Shown here in pieces: positions 34,456 through 43,980 of a DNA stretch of 64,000 bases. The stretch is from Leptospira haakeii (lineage in GTDB: Bacteria; Spirochaetota; Leptospiria; Leptospirales; Leptospiraceae), in contig NZ_NPEG01000002.1 of assembly GCF_002812045.1 (NCBI RefSeq), positions 372,001 to 436,000 on the forward strand, written 5' to 3'. Under the pieces are notes generated by a model. That model saw only the letters and a list, made by a program, of their open reading frames with translations. It was not told the origin of the DNA and made no database searches. Made by a program: the position numbers and the translations under genes. Positions within the stretch are counted from its first letter, which is position 1. Each line of letters opens with the position of its first letter.

Positions 34456-36915
34456 TTACTTCTTCTTACGAGGTGCTGCCTTCTTCTTAGGAGAGACTTT
34501 TGTCTTCTTCGCCGCTACAACTTGTTCTGTTTTAGGTTTTAAAATCCCATCTATCGTTTTCGGTTCGAATAAAATTTTAGCAACCTCTTCGAATCTAGAA
34601 ACTGGAAAGAATTCCATTCCCTTCTTCACATAATCAGGTATTTCGTCTAACTGAGGCCTATTATCCGAAGGAAAAATGATCTTATGGACTCCAACTCTTT
34701 TTGCTGCCACGATCTTTTCTCTCAAACCACCGATTGCTAAAACTTCTCCAGTAAGGGTTAATTCTCCAGTCATACCGAATCCAAGTTTGATCCTTTTGTT
34801 TAGTACCAAGGAAAGAATGGTCGTTGCCATTGTAATCCCTGCACTTGGTCCGTCTTTAGGAGTCGCACCGTCAGGAACATGAAGATGGATCGTTTTTTCT
34901 GTGAATAATTCTTCGCTACCTAATAGATTTTTAATATAGCTAAGAGCGATACTGGAAGATTCTTCCATGGATTTTCCGATCATTCCGGTAAGAAGTATCC
35001 CGCCTTTTCCTTTTACGAAAACTGCTTCGATTAGTAATGTCGCACCTCCTACAGAGGTCCAAGCAAGTCCTAAAGCTGTTCCAGGAACCGTAGGTTTGGT
35101 CATTCTATCATCCGTGTATTTAGGAACTCCTAGAAGTTTTTCCACATCGGAAGGTTCTATATGTTTCGGATATGACTCCCCTTTTACGATCTGCAGTGCG
35201 AGTTTTCTTGCCAATTTATCGGATTGTTTTTCAAGACCTCTCACTCCCGACTCTCTTGAATAATGATCGATCAGAGATACTACTGCCTTTTTATCTATTT
35301 GGATACCGTATGGTTCTATCCCGTTTTTCTCCAGGACCTTCTTCCATAGATGTTTATTAAAGATCTGGACTTTCTCATCCGTAATATAACCGGAAAGATT
35401 GATCACTTCCATACGATCTAAAAGTATTCTACTAATAGAATCCAAAGTGTTTGCTGTAGCAATGAAGAATACGGAAGAAAGATCAAATGGAAGATCCAAA
35501 TAATGATCTCTAAAAGTTTTATTCTGTTCCGGGTCTAAAACTTCTAAGAGTGCAGCTGCAGGATCCCCTTGCATTCCAAGACCAAGTTTATCTATTTCAT
35601 CCAAAAGAATTACCGAATCTTTTTCTTTAGTAATTCTTAATGCAGTGATGATCTTACCCGGCATTGCGCCAATATAAGTCCTACGATGCCCTTTTATCTC
35701 TGCCTCATCTCTCATTCCACCTACAGAAAATCTAAAAAACTTTCTGCCCATAGCTTCTGCGATAGATTTTGCGATAGAGGTTTTTCCTACTCCAGGAGGT
35801 CCTACTAAAAGAAGAATGGAACCTTTCTCAGTCGGCTTTAACTTCTTCACTGCTAAAAATTCTAAAATTCTTTCTTTTACATCATCTAACTTATAATGAT
35901 CCCTATCCAAAGTTTTTCTGGCTTTTTCTAGATCAATCTCTCGAGAAGGAGCAGCCTCCCAAGGAAGACTTTCCATAATATCTAAATAATTTCGGATGAC
36001 GTTATAATCTGCAGTGTTTTGATCCGTATAGAAGAACTTATCCATTTCACGTTCTACTTCTTCTATTACTTCCGGATCTGCAGGGATAACTTTAAGTCTT
36101 TCTAAGAATTTCTCATACTTCTTCTCGTATTTACCTTCTTTTTGACCGAGTTCAGCTTGGATGGCTTTCAATTGTTCTCTTAGGAAAAACTGTCTCTGCT
36201 GTTTATCAATTTTATCCTGGATATTTTCCTGGATCTCTCTCTGGAGGGAAACCAGATCGATTTCCTTTTTCAGATAGAGTAAAACTTTTTCGATCCTATC
36301 CTTTAGATTCACGGACTCTATTACGGATTGATAATCTTCCTTCTCTATATTCAAAATACTGCATACAAAGTCCGCCATCTTACCAGGTTCATTCACATTC
36401 AGCATTGTTAGTTTCATCTCTTCGGTAAAAAGAGGATTATTCTGAGCGAGTTCCCTTGTCATGATAAGCAAGGTTCTCATCATAGCTTTGATTGTATTTT
36501 TAGAAGCGCCTGGCTCTTCTTCCGGATAATTTACTTTTGCTATCAACAAAGGTTCTACGGAAGAAAAAGATTCTACCTTGAATCTGCGAACAGTATTGAT
36601 AAGTATATTCACAGCACCGTCGGGAAGATTTACCTTCTTCAAGATCTTGGCAACGACTCCGTAATCGTAAATATTCTCTTCCGTTTTCTTTTCGTTCTCC
36701 TCATCCCTTAGGAGAACAAGTCCGATGAAAGAATTACCTTTTAAGGCTTCTTCGACAGCCTTTGCAAATTTTCCCCCTGGAACGATCAGAGGAGTAATGA
36801 TCCCTGGAAATACCGGTCTGGTTTTGATAGGCACCAAGAATAATTCAGGGGGAAGAATGGAGTCTACCGGTATAATACTTCCTTCAACTTCTTCCAAATT
36901 ATCAAAAAGATCCAC
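34456..36915 (-). CDS. lon: ATP-dependent Lon protease
   Basis: Homohexameric cytoplasmic AAA+ protease. Order: LON N-domain (about residues 25-220; [17 protein letters not shown]), a helical segment ([19 protein letters not shown]), AAA+ with Walker A GPPGVGKT (about 368), Walker [13 protein letters not shown] (about 430), and the S16 protease domain with catalytic Ser in [16 protein letters not shown] (about 690) and Lys in [12 protein letters not shown] (about 735). A basic C-terminal tail ([15 protein letters not shown]) goes beyond the usual end. The start is GTG 36915 with AAGGTG upstream. No heat-shock element is evident. Confidence 0.96.
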   Translation of the reverse strand: MDLFDNLEEVEGSIIPVDSILPPELFLVPIKTRPVFPGIITPLIVPGGKFAKAVEEALKGNSFIGLVLLRDEENEKKTEENIYDYGVVAKILKKVNLPDGAVNILINTVRRFKVESFSSVEPLLIAKVNYPEEEPGASKNTIKAMMRTLLIMTRELAQNNPLFTEEMKLTMLNVNEPGKMADFVCSILNIEKEDYQSVIESVNLKDRIEKVLLYLKKEIDLVSLQREIQENIQDKIDKQQRQFFLREQLKAIQAELGQKEGKYEKKYEKFLERLKVIPADPEVIEEVEREMDKFFYTDQNTADYNVIRNYLDIMESLPWEAAPSREIDLEKARKTLDRDHYKLDDVKERILEFLAVKKLKPTEKGSILLLVGPPGVGKTSIAKSIAEAMGRKFFRFSVGGMRDEAEIKGHRRTYIGAMPGKIITALRITKEKDSVILLDEIDKLGLGMQGDPAAALLEVLDPEQNKTFRDHYLDLPFDLSSVFFIATANTLDSISRILLDRMEVINLSGYITDEKVQIFNKHLWKKVLEKNGIEPYGIQIDKKAVVSLIDHYSRESGVRGLEKQSDKLARKLALQIVKGESYPKHIEPSDVEKLLGVPKYTDDRMTKPTVPGTALGLAWTSVGGATLLIEAVFVKGKGGILLTGMIGKSMEESSSIALSYIKNLLGSEELFTEKTIHLHVPDGATPKDGPSAGITMATTILSLVLNKRIKLGFGMTGELTLTGEVLAIGGLREKIVAAKRVGVHKIIFPSDNRPQLDEIPDYVKKGMEFFPVSRFEEVAKILFEPKTIDGILKPKTEQVVAAKKTKVSPKKKAAPRKKK

Positions 36916-37083
36916 GTTTCACCTTCGATTCAAAAAATAATCGGACTGATTCCAGTTTCTGGGTTCGCCCCTAGTACTCAAATCTTTCTTTTTCTTCGAC
37001 AATGAAAAGGGCTTGAATCTTTAAAGAATTGCGTCAGTCTAAATGGAAAATATAAAACAATTCGACTGTTTTCTAGAACGGGG

Positions 37084-38514
37084 ATGAAACGAATGCAGGC
37101 CAAAAACCTATCTCTTCTATTTATAGTTCCGATATTATTTTTTGTCGGGTGTAAAAAAGACGAACCGGACAATACAAAGGCTCTTACAGGCGCAGTTTTA
37201 GCAGAAGTTCTTTATAATCCTTACGAAAGGATCACACCTACAGACGGAACCATCTCCATACCGAACACAAATACCACTTATCAAAATAACAGGCCATATT
37301 TCCCGAAATGTTTCGGAAATGCCGGGAATACTAAGTTTTATTTTTTCAGAAAAACTGCTTCGGCAAATAATAAAAAATTGCTCATCAATTTTATGGGGGG
37401 AGGAGCCTGTTGGAGCAATAACAACTGCTTCGGAAAGAATACCACAACATTCTTCAATTTCCTAAATGATGTACCCGATCTATTCGTTAAGGTCGCTTTC
37501 CAGGGAATCCTGGATGCTGGAAATTCCTCTAATCCATTAAAAGATTATGATGTTCTATTTATTCCATATTGTACGGGAGATCTTCATATAGGTTCCAGCG
37601 ATGTTACTTATGACGACCCATACGTTACGCCTGATCCTTCTACTTATAGTCATAGAGGACATGATAATGTTCTTTCGGTCTTAAAGTATATCCAGTCTAA
37701 TTACACACAGGTAACTGACGTAGTAGTGGCAGGACAAAGTGCAGGAGGATACGGAGCAATATTAAATTATCCTCATATTCGCCAAGTATTCTCGGAAAGT
37801 GCAAAATTCCCAAGCTTCAACAAGATCAGCTTAGTGGCGGATGCTTCTAACGGAGCAGTGATCAATGGATTTTTCTCTGGCATTGTAAAAACAAAATGGG
37901 GAAGTGCACAGAATATGCCGGATTGGGCAGTAGGTGCCAGCTACTTAGATGGATCCCCTTCTATCCAGGATTATCTCAGTAAGATCACTACTAAATATCC
38001 GACTGATGTTGTGGGGCAATACACTGCAGCATTTGATTCTACCCAAAGATGGTTTTTCAATGTGATGGGAATTATAGCAGGACCTTCTTCTTATTCAGAC
38101 TCCAGTTCTTATTTCGGACCAGGAGACGCTCGAGATGTAGCCGACCTTCCGAAGGACGCCTCCAATACCCCTTCCAATTGTAATTGGGCGATCAATGCGA
38201 ATAATGCGATGAATGCTACAACGGGTTCTAAATACTATTTTTATAGAGCTCCTGGAGATATTCACACAATCACTACAAGCGATACGATGTATGGACTCGT
38301 AAGTAACGGAGTAAATTTTAATACATGGTTAAAATCAATCGTATCCAATGTAGGATCTCCTTCAATTGTAGATTGTTCTGACGGTTCAGGCTCTCATCCA
38401 TGCACCGATAAAAATTTCGGGTCAAACTCCCTGAATGACACCCTAGGAAGAGCCACCTCCCAGGACTCGTTCGATAACGGGAAAGATCTTTACGAGACCT
38501 GCTTCGGTCCTTGA
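37084..38514 (+). CDS. Pectinacetylesterase/Notum-family lipoprotein, copy 1
   Basis: A lipoprotein signal (LLFIVPILFFVGC, lipobox FVGC) is followed by an alpha/beta-hydrolase of the PAE/Notum family. Signatures: LLINFMGGGACWSNNNCFG (oxyanion region, about residues 98-116), PYCTGDLHIGSS (about 160), VVVAGQSAGGYGAILNYP with the nucleophilic Ser near residue 219, and the catalytic His in RAPGDIHTITTSDTMYG (about 395). The family removes acetyl groups from pectin or fatty acyl groups from protein; here the substrate is unknown. It is probably surface- or periplasm-exposed. The next gene is a paralogue, so this is a tandem duplication. Confidence 0.83.
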   Translation: MKRMQAKNLSLLFIVPILFFVGCKKDEPDNTKALTGAVLAEVLYNPYERITPTDGTISIPNTNTTYQNNRPYFPKCFGNAGNTKFYFFRKTASANNKKLLINFMGGGACWSNNNCFGKNTTTFFNFLNDVPDLFVKVAFQGILDAGNSSNPLKDYDVLFIPYCTGDLHIGSSDVTYDDPYVTPDPSTYSHRGHDNVLSVLKYIQSNYTQVTDVVVAGQSAGGYGAILNYPHIRQVFSESAKFPSFNKISLVADASNGAVINGFFSGIVKTKWGSAQNMPDWAVGASYLDGSPSIQDYLSKITTKYPTDVVGQYTAAFDSTQRWFFNVMGIIAGPSSYSDSSSYFGPGDARDVADLPKDASNTPSNCNWAINANNAMNATTGSKYYFYRAPGDIHTITTSDTMYGLVSNGVNFNTWLKSIVSNVGSPSIVDCSDGSGSHPCTDKNFGSNSLNDTLGRATSQDSFDNGKDLYETCFGP

Positions 38515-38545
38515 CATTCTATAAACCAGGAATAAAATAGAGTCT

Positions 38546-38569
38546 ATATCGCCTTTTTCAAGGCGATAT
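38546..38569 (+). terminator. Intergenic hairpin between tandem esterase genes
   Basis: ATATCGCCTT (38546-38555) and AAGGCGATAT (38560-38569) form a perfect 10-bp stem with a four-base loop, ending nine bases before the second esterase ATG. Only a short CTTTT follows and there is no clear ribosome-binding site, so it may act as an attenuator or a translational block rather than as a full terminator. Confidence 0.5.
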
Positions 38570-38578
38570 CAGGCTTTT

Positions 38579-40099
38579 ATGAAACTCCGACTGATAACGA
38601 TTTGCTTATTATTCTTTCAAATATACTGCACGAAAGATAAAGACAATACCCAACAACTCCTTGCCACTGCAGCCATTGTAGATCTGGTTACAAGTCCGTT
38701 TACAAGGATCACTCCAAAGCCTGGAACATTTACTACCCAGGTGGATCATGGAGCCACGCCTTACACTTATACGGCAACCTTTGATCCGAAATGTAGTGGG
38801 ACTGAAGGAAATGTGGATTTTTACTTCTTTAGAAAAACTGTAGCAGCGAATAATAAAAAACTTCTGATCAATTTTATGGGAGGAGGAGCTTGTTGGGACA
38901 ATGCGAATTGTTTCGGAAGTAATACCGTCACTTATTTTAATCAGTTGAATGTAATCCCAGATTTTGCCTTAGACCTCATATTCAAGGGAGTCATAGACCA
39001 ATCCGTGGCCGAGAACCCATTCAGGGATTATGATATTATTTTTGTGCCGTATTGTACCGGAGATCTACATATAGGAAGTAAGGACAAAACTTATACAAGT
39101 GGGACCATCAAACACCACGGTTATGATAATGTGATCTCTGTTCTGAAATTTATCCAAAGTTCTTATCCTCAACTGGACCGAGTTTTCGTGACCGGCCAGA
39201 GCGCGGGAGGTTACGGAGCTATATTAAATTATCCGATTATTAGAGAAACCGTAACCACAATAGATTCAGGTGCTCAAGTAAGAATGTTATCTGATGCTTC
39301 CAATGCAGTTGTGCCTACTGCCGCCTACGCCTTAAGTAATCCTGCGTTTTTTCCATTATTAGAAAGTTCTTGGGGAGTAGAAACAAATGGGATCGGAAGC
39401 GGAACCGGCTTTTCTAATTCGAATCTTCCGATTTGGGTGAATGGGATCAGCGCAAATTATACAACCGGTGGCTCACCTTCTATCAATGACTTCTTCAAAA
39501 AAGTAGCTACTGAATATCCAGGAGATGTTTTAGGGCAGTACACTGCATTATTCGATGGTAACCAAAGATTTTTTTATCATACGATGGGACAGATCAATAA
39601 GATCAATAATTCGGTTTTAACTTATTCGACTGCAACTACTCCTGATCCTTACCAAGCAGGAAAATCATATTCTGTCATTTACGGAGACAGCGACGGAAGT
39701 TCAGTCCCGGATGGAAGTTCTTCCAGTTCCAATGATTATACTACTTGTGATTGGTCCAAGCAGGCAGTTTCTAAAATGAAAGACGCGGCTACCAAAACCA
39801 ACTATAGATATTATATTGGCCCTGGAGATGTTCATACGATCACTACTTATAATGATATGTATTCTTTAAATAGTGGAGGAGTTAATTTCGCCACATGGCT
39901 GAATACTTTGGCGAATGGAGCAAGCCCTCCGGCAAACGTTCAATGTAATGATTCTTCAGGATCTTGCGTGAATACGAATCTATTCGACAGCACAATCAAT
40001 GGAAATTTTGGAGCGGCGATTTCGGACCAAGCTTATGGCTCTAATCCTAGATTGGATCTATATACTACCTGCGGAGAAGCGGCAGGAATAGGTCTTTAA
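38579..40099 (+). CDS. Pectinacetylesterase/Notum-family lipoprotein, copy 2
   Basis: Paralogue of the preceding gene with the same order of motifs: lipobox FQIYC (Cys about residue 18), LLINFMGGGACWDNANCFG, FVPYCTGDLHIGSKDK, VFVTGQSAGGYGAILNYP (Ser about residue 208) and IGPGDVHTITTYNDMYS. It is 30 residues longer, with a Ser/Asp-rich insert near residues 370-390 (DSDGSSVPDGSSSSSND). Catalytic residues appear intact in both copies, so both are likely active and may differ in substrate or expression. The start lies just after a hairpin and lacks an obvious ribosome-binding site. The gene ends four bases before the convergent macro-domain gene. Confidence 0.83.
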   Translation: MKLRLITICLLFFQIYCTKDKDNTQQLLATAAIVDLVTSPFTRITPKPGTFTTQVDHGATPYTYTATFDPKCSGTEGNVDFYFFRKTVAANNKKLLINFMGGGACWDNANCFGSNTVTYFNQLNVIPDFALDLIFKGVIDQSVAENPFRDYDIIFVPYCTGDLHIGSKDKTYTSGTIKHHGYDNVISVLKFIQSSYPQLDRVFVTGQSAGGYGAILNYPIIRETVTTIDSGAQVRMLSDASNAVVPTAAYALSNPAFFPLLESSWGVETNGIGSGTGFSNSNLPIWVNGISANYTTGGSPSINDFFKKVATEYPGDVLGQYTALFDGNQRFFYHTMGQINKINNSVLTYSTATTPDPYQAGKSYSVIYGDSDGSSVPDGSSSSSNDYTTCDWSKQAVSKMKDAATKTNYRYYIGPGDVHTITTYNDMYSLNSGGVNFATWLNTLANGASPPANVQCNDSSGSCVNTNLFDSTINGNFGAAISDQAYGSNPRLDLYTTCGEAAGIGL

Positions 40100-40103
40100 T
40101 ATA

Positions 40104-40661
40104 TTAGAAGGAAGAGATCCCTTCTTTAAAATTTACCCCGGACTGATTTAGGATTTCCTCATATAGATCCTTTGTTTCCTGATCGAAACATACGAAGATC
40201 AACTTCCTTGGGAACTGATCCTTATGCTCCAAAACAGTTCGGATCGCAATAGGGGCAGCCAATTCTTTTGGATAAGCATAAATCCCAGTGCTAATGCTTG
40301 GAACAGCAATCGATTCAAATGCACGATCCGAAGACAATTGTAGAACGTTCTTATAACAGGTTTCTAATAGAGAGGCTTCTTGATAATCTCCTCCCTTCCA
40401 AACAGGGCCGACTGCATGTATCACATACTTGGTAGGAAGTTGCCCTCCAGAAGTAAGAACACATTGACCAGTAGGAAGACCGTTCGGATATTTTTTGATC
40501 TTTAATATCCTGGATTCTTCCATGATCTTTGGGCCGCCCACCCTATGAATGGCACCGTCTACACCACCACCTCCTGCCAAGGAAGAATTGGCAGCATTTA
40601 CTATCGCATCCGTTTGAATGGACGTGATATCACCTTTCCAAACAAAAATTTCCATCGACAT
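40104..40661 (-). CDS. Macro-domain protein, O-acetyl-ADP-ribose deacetylase-like
   Basis: A cytoplasmic MacroD/YmdB-type domain that binds ADP-ribose and hydrolyses O-acetyl-ADP-ribose or removes mono-ADP-ribose from proteins. Seen: VWKGDITSIQTDAIVNAANS, SLAGGGGVDGAIHRVGG (ligand loop, about residues 28-45), YVIHAVGPVWKGG (about 78), and SIAVPSISTGIYAYPKE (second loop, about 117-133). The length of 185 matches single-domain members. It would fit with a sirtuin or ADP-ribosyltransferase, neither of which is in the window; the HDAC-like gene at 4199 is Zn-dependent and is not expected to make the ligand. Confidence 0.9.
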   Translation of the reverse strand: MSMEIFVWKGDITSIQTDAIVNAANSSLAGGGGVDGAIHRVGGPKIMEESRILKIKKYPNGLPTGQCVLTSGGQLPTKYVIHAVGPVWKGGDYQEASLLETCYKNVLQLSSDRAFESIAVPSISTGIYAYPKELAAPIAIRTVLEHKDQFPRKLIFVCFDQETKDLYEEILNQSGVNFKEGISSF

Positions 40662-40877
40662 TTAAAGAGACCAAAAACAATCCCCTTGCAAGTAGAATTT
40701 GTATTTTATTTTTATAATTCGTTTAATAATATAAAAATATATTGGCGGTTTGGCGAGAGAGGATAGGCCAAATACGGTAGTTCAGTAAAATTTTAGAATA
40801 AAATAATGGTTATTTTATAAAAGAGAGGGCTTGGCGAAGGTTCGGAGATACGATTGCATTTGCGAGCATGGGCGCAA

Positions 40878-40893
40878 GTTCGCACATGCGAAC
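40878..40893. promoter_or_regulatory. Dyad GTTCGCA-ca-TGCGAAC
   Basis: Perfect 7-2-7 inverted repeat 140 bases upstream of the methyltransferase gene, partly echoed by gcgagcatgggcgc just before it. Possible operator; regulator unknown. Confidence 0.35.
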
Positions 40894-40984
40894 TGATTTT
40901 TCATCTTGCTTGACAACTATAATAATTTTTCAACCGGTCTCCCCGCCCCAATTTGTTGCAATCCATTCTAAAACAATTACCATT

Positions 40985-41000
40985 GGTTAGAACTCCTACA
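40985..41000. repeat. Weak 16-bp palindrome family member GGTTAGAACTCCTACA
   Basis: The right half matches the family exactly (CTCCTACA) and the left half at six of eight positions. It lies 32 bases before the methyltransferase ATG, a leader position like that of the site at 4166. Confidence 0.3.
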
Positions 41001-41032
41001 AATTTATTAAGTTCTAACTAGAGGGATCAGAA

Positions 41033-41662
41033 ATGGAAAAAGACTTTTGGTTAAGTAGATGGAAAGAAAACAATATCCCTTTTCACGAAAGCGAAACAAA
41101 CCCGCTTCTATTCAAATATTTTAAAGAACTTTCTTTGGCAAAAGATAGCCGCATTTTTATTCCATTATGCGGAAAAACATTGGATATAGCCTGGCTTCTT
41201 TCGAATGGATACAGAGTTGCGGGCGCGGAACTCGTCGAAATGGCAATCCAACAGCTATTCCAAGAATTAGGAGTAGAGCCGAAAATTTCCAAATTAGGTA
41301 AACTGATCCTGTATAGCGCGCCAGGTATTGATATTTTTGTAGGAGATATATTCGATTTATCTAAAGAAGTTTTGGGCCCTGTGGATGCTGTATATGATAG
41401 AGCTGCATTAGTGGCCCTTCCCCAAGAAACTAGAATTCGTTATTCTGTACATTTAACTCAAATCACGAATAGAGCTCCTCAACTACTGATTACATTCGAA
41501 TATGACCAAACCAAAATGGCAGGTCCTCCTTTTTCTATCCCGACAGAAGAAGTTAACTTACATTATAAAAGTATATTTACTTTAAAGAATCTTTTAAGTC
41601 AGGAAATGGCAGGGGGATTAAAAGGGCATTCTGCAAAAGAGAATGTTTGGAAATTATCTTAA
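41033..41662 (+). CDS. Thiopurine S-methyltransferase family protein
   Basis: A SAM-dependent methyltransferase of the TPMT family, about 209 residues. Characteristic points: the N-terminal DFWLSRWKENNIPFHESETN motif, SAM-binding IFIPLCGKTLDIAWLLSNGY (about residues 42-61), the acidic GAELVEMAIQQ, and VDAVYDRAALVALPQETRIR (about 119-138). Bacterial members methylate sulfur, selenium or tellurium compounds; the natural substrate here is unknown. GAGGG precedes the ATG. A strong hairpin terminator follows the stop. Confidence 0.9.
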   Translation: MEKDFWLSRWKENNIPFHESETNPLLFKYFKELSLAKDSRIFIPLCGKTLDIAWLLSNGYRVAGAELVEMAIQQLFQELGVEPKISKLGKLILYSAPGIDIFVGDIFDLSKEVLGPVDAVYDRAALVALPQETRIRYSVHLTQITNRAPQLLITFEYDQTKMAGPPFSIPTEEVNLHYKSIFTLKNLLSQEMAGGLKGHSAKENVWKLS

Positions 41663-41670
41663 GAGAGGAT

Positions 41671-41699
41671 AATGCTCGCATATAAAACATGCGAGCATT
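41671..41699. terminator. Hairpin terminator between convergent genes
   Basis: AATGCTCGCAT (41671-41681) and ATGCGAGCATT (41689-41699) form a perfect 11-bp stem with a seven-base loop between the methyltransferase gene and the convergent DUF4345 gene. Confidence 0.65.
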
Positions 41700-41712
41700 C
41701 AAAAATTGATCC

Positions 41713-42117
41713 TTATTGGATTTCTTTTCGCTTAGATTGGGCGATTACAAGAATGATAGGAAGTAATATCTCAGGAGTTAAATAACCGATCCAAAGTTCG
41801 GGAGGCTCAGGTAATCCAACGATAGAGATAGAATATATTCTTCCAAGCGCAGCAATAAATATACCCAAAGCAATCAGATAAACTAGAGTTTTTTGGATAC
41901 GAATCGTATAAGCTGCCCAAAAACAAATCAATCCCATCGAAAAATAGATTCCGGCCATGAATCTATGTATATTATCCAACCTGGCGCTAACGCTAGGTTC
42001 TCCTAAATACATTTGTAAACTTCCGCCAAAAATTGCGATGGCTGCTGCTAAAAATAAACAGATCTGGACTACGCGGGTACTGATCGATACGGATTGATTT
42101 GTTTGCATAATTCTCAC
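41713..42117 (-). CDS. DUF4345-like membrane protein
   Basis: A 134-residue protein with four transmembrane helices (about 16-36, 52-72, 80-98, 112-127). The pattern NIHRFMAGIYFSMGLICFWA and ALGRIYSISIVGLPEPP matches the DUF4345 family, small inner-membrane proteins without known function. The start may be GTG 42117 or ATG 42108; the sequence GAG lies just ahead of the second. It follows the gene at 42151 by 33 bases on the same strand and may be cotranscribed. Confidence 0.72.
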   Translation of the reverse strand: MRIMQTNQSVSISTRVVQICLFLAAAIAIFGGSLQMYLGEPSVSARLDNIHRFMAGIYFSMGLICFWAAYTIRIQKTLVYLIALGIFIAALGRIYSISIVGLPEPPELWIGYLTPEILLPIILVIAQSKRKEIQ

Positions 42118-42150
42118 AATCGGATCGAATCAATCTCGATCCGTAAAGTG

Positions 42151-43650
42151 TTAAATTCCTTTTAATAATAGATCGATTGTTTTGGAGAGAACCGCTCTAA
42201 TATCATCCTTCGCATCTTCACCCGGAAGAACCTTATGATTCCATATTTTCAAACCGAATCGGATGAAAAAATTATCTAAAAACTCGGTTTCTATATGAGT
42301 CTTCATAGTTGTTCTGGAAGAATCTCTGTCCCATCGTAGTACGATACTTGTTCCTTTTCCATTATTTGCTTTTACTAGAGTTTCCGTGAACTCATAGATA
42401 ATGGACTGTAAATTTCCAGGAATGAATATATTGATCGCCCAAGAAGGTGCGAAATATCCGAAAGCACCACTCACATCGAACTCTTCTATTTTGGTTAATT
42501 TTAGATTCAAAATACCGGAAGTAGCAGTGTTGGAGAATCTTCCTAATAGCTGAACATCGTTGTTTTCGAGCATTAAACCGTAAAGGTTCGCTTCTAAACT
42601 TGCTTTCACGACGAAAGGAAATTCCGAAAGAGAACTAAGCGTAAAGGCTTCCTGAGGATAAAAATTTCCCTTAGTATCATAAGGAATCACTTTGCCGTTT
42701 AATGTGAAAAACTTGAAGCGGATCTCTCTCGTTTTGGATTCGATCGCAAATTCCGCCAAAGACCTTCCGGAAACATTGGTAATTCTTAATTTAATAAAAC
42801 CTAAATATTTGATATCATCCAAATAATCGCCTAGATCCGGATAATCTCTCATCAAGGTTTGTTCAATATTCCCTTCGAATGCAAAAGCAGTAACTCCAGG
42901 AAGTTTCCCGTCTTGTTGGACCTTCAACAGGGAATCCAAACCGAAATAATAACCCATAAATTTTGCAAGCGCAGGAAATGATTCAGTGAAATCGTTGATT
43001 GCCTTTCTAGCTTCTGGGTCTTTAATTTTTTTGAAAGAAGTGGTCTCCGGTGCGTTGATAGATTTCAGATTATTCGCATCCAGAAAATGTAATCCGGAAT
43101 CCATAGCACTCAATCCATGTTTATGAGTGAATGGTCCCATATGAGTTAGAACATCCAGATTTCCTGAGTAGGAATTCCCACCGTAAGTAGGATTAGGATT
43201 ATGTTTTAAGGCAAACTCAGCAGTAAAGTCACCGAAACTAGGGATCGGAACTTCTTTCATACGTATGGTTTCAAGACTTACTTTATACCCGTCGTTAGCA
43301 AATCTTCCCCTATAGGTAACATAATGTTGCCCGTTCTCATCCTTATTCATGTATTCAGAATTAAAAAGATTTTTTAATTCGAATCTTTCCAAGGAACGGT
43401 CCAGGTATTTATGAAAACCTTCCGCTCTTCCGTCGTACTTGTTTTTGATGATTGCAGTTTTCAAAAATTGGAAGAACTGTCTGGAGATATTTCTTCCATC
43501 CGGACCGATAGAATCCGGAATTTGTTTCAAAGAAAACGCTGCGGATAAGGACAGTGCTGATCCACTGATCGCAAGCATTAGGATCAATAAACGGAGTAGC
43601 AGTTTCCCGGATGTTTTTTCTCTTTCTATTTTTTGTTTCAGAAGGCTCAT
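42151..43650 (-). CDS. Large exported or membrane-anchored protein, unknown function
   Basis: One hydrophobic helix (about residues 17-41, LLLRLLILMLAISGSALSLS) acts as a signal anchor or signal peptide. The remaining 455 residues are mixed alpha/beta with many amphipathic strands (HYVTYRGRFANDGYKVSLET, YLGFIKLRITNVSGRSLAEF, VQLLGRFSNTATSGILNLKL), suggesting a secreted beta-rich fold. No Cys and no catalytic motif are evident. No family is recognised. A good ribosome-binding sequence (GGGAGAGG) precedes ATG 43650. It is divergent from the chemoreceptor. Confidence 0.7.
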   Translation of the reverse strand: MSLLKQKIEREKTSGKLLLRLLILMLAISGSALSLSAAFSLKQIPDSIGPDGRNISRQFFQFLKTAIIKNKYDGRAEGFHKYLDRSLERFELKNLFNSEYMNKDENGQHYVTYRGRFANDGYKVSLETIRMKEVPIPSFGDFTAEFALKHNPNPTYGGNSYSGNLDVLTHMGPFTHKHGLSAMDSGLHFLDANNLKSINAPETTSFKKIKDPEARKAINDFTESFPALAKFMGYYFGLDSLLKVQQDGKLPGVTAFAFEGNIEQTLMRDYPDLGDYLDDIKYLGFIKLRITNVSGRSLAEFAIESKTREIRFKFFTLNGKVIPYDTKGNFYPQEAFTLSSLSEFPFVVKASLEANLYGLMLENNDVQLLGRFSNTATSGILNLKLTKIEEFDVSGAFGYFAPSWAINIFIPGNLQSIIYEFTETLVKANNGKGTSIVLRWDRDSSRTTMKTHIETEFLDNFFIRFGLKIWNHKVLPGEDAKDDIRAVLSKTIDLLLKGI

Positions 43651-43980
43651 TACCGCCTCTCCCTTTTTATAACGTTCGTATTATATAAAGCCAGGGGGCT
43701 TGATCTCCGACATTAGTCGTCATTCCGGTACTGTCAAGTCTATAGCAATCGCTACAATAATCTAAACCGGGGTAAATCAGATAACTAACAGTTGTTTCAC
43801 TAAGGTAAATTCTATTTCGTATACGTAAGATAGATTTTGTATAGAGAAGAAGAAAAAATCATCCCCTAGGAAATAAATTCTCCTGACAGACTTCAATCTT
43901 CTCATTTAGTAAGTGGAAGCGTTCTAATTTGCTCGATTTAAATTGCGTTCTATGTTACACTCCCCGGCCGGAGTGTTTTC
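43651..43980. other. Divergent intergenic region between unknown gene and chemoreceptor
   Basis: No gene is supported in these 330 bases. An imperfect dyad at 43811-43834 has outer arms TCTAT and ATAGA around the perfect inner palindrome CGTATACG. A small repeat TAGC-aatc-GCTA lies near 43740. The hairpin at 43957-43976 belongs to the chemoreceptor leader. Confidence 0.4.
43957..43976 (+). promoter_or_regulatory. Leader hairpin masking the chemoreceptor ribosome-binding site
   Basis: ACACTCC (43957-43963) pairs with GGAGTGT (43970-43976) across CCGGCC. The right arm contains the GGAG ribosome-binding sequence (43970-43973) of the gene at 43981, so folding would block translation. Confidence 0.5.

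Larger units (their letters stand above)
40662..41032. other. AT-rich intergenic region with dyads
   Basis: No gene is supported. Contents seen: an AT-rich stretch (40690-40830), the dyad GTTCGCA-ca-TGCGAAC at 40878-40893, a TTGACA/TATAAT pair too close together to be one promoter near 40909-40925, and a weak member of the 16-bp palindrome family at 40985-41000. Confidence 0.4.

Noticed and set aside
40909..40925. TTGACA followed by TATAAT as a promoter
   Set aside because: The two hexamers are only two bases apart, so they cannot be -35 and -10 of the same promoter.
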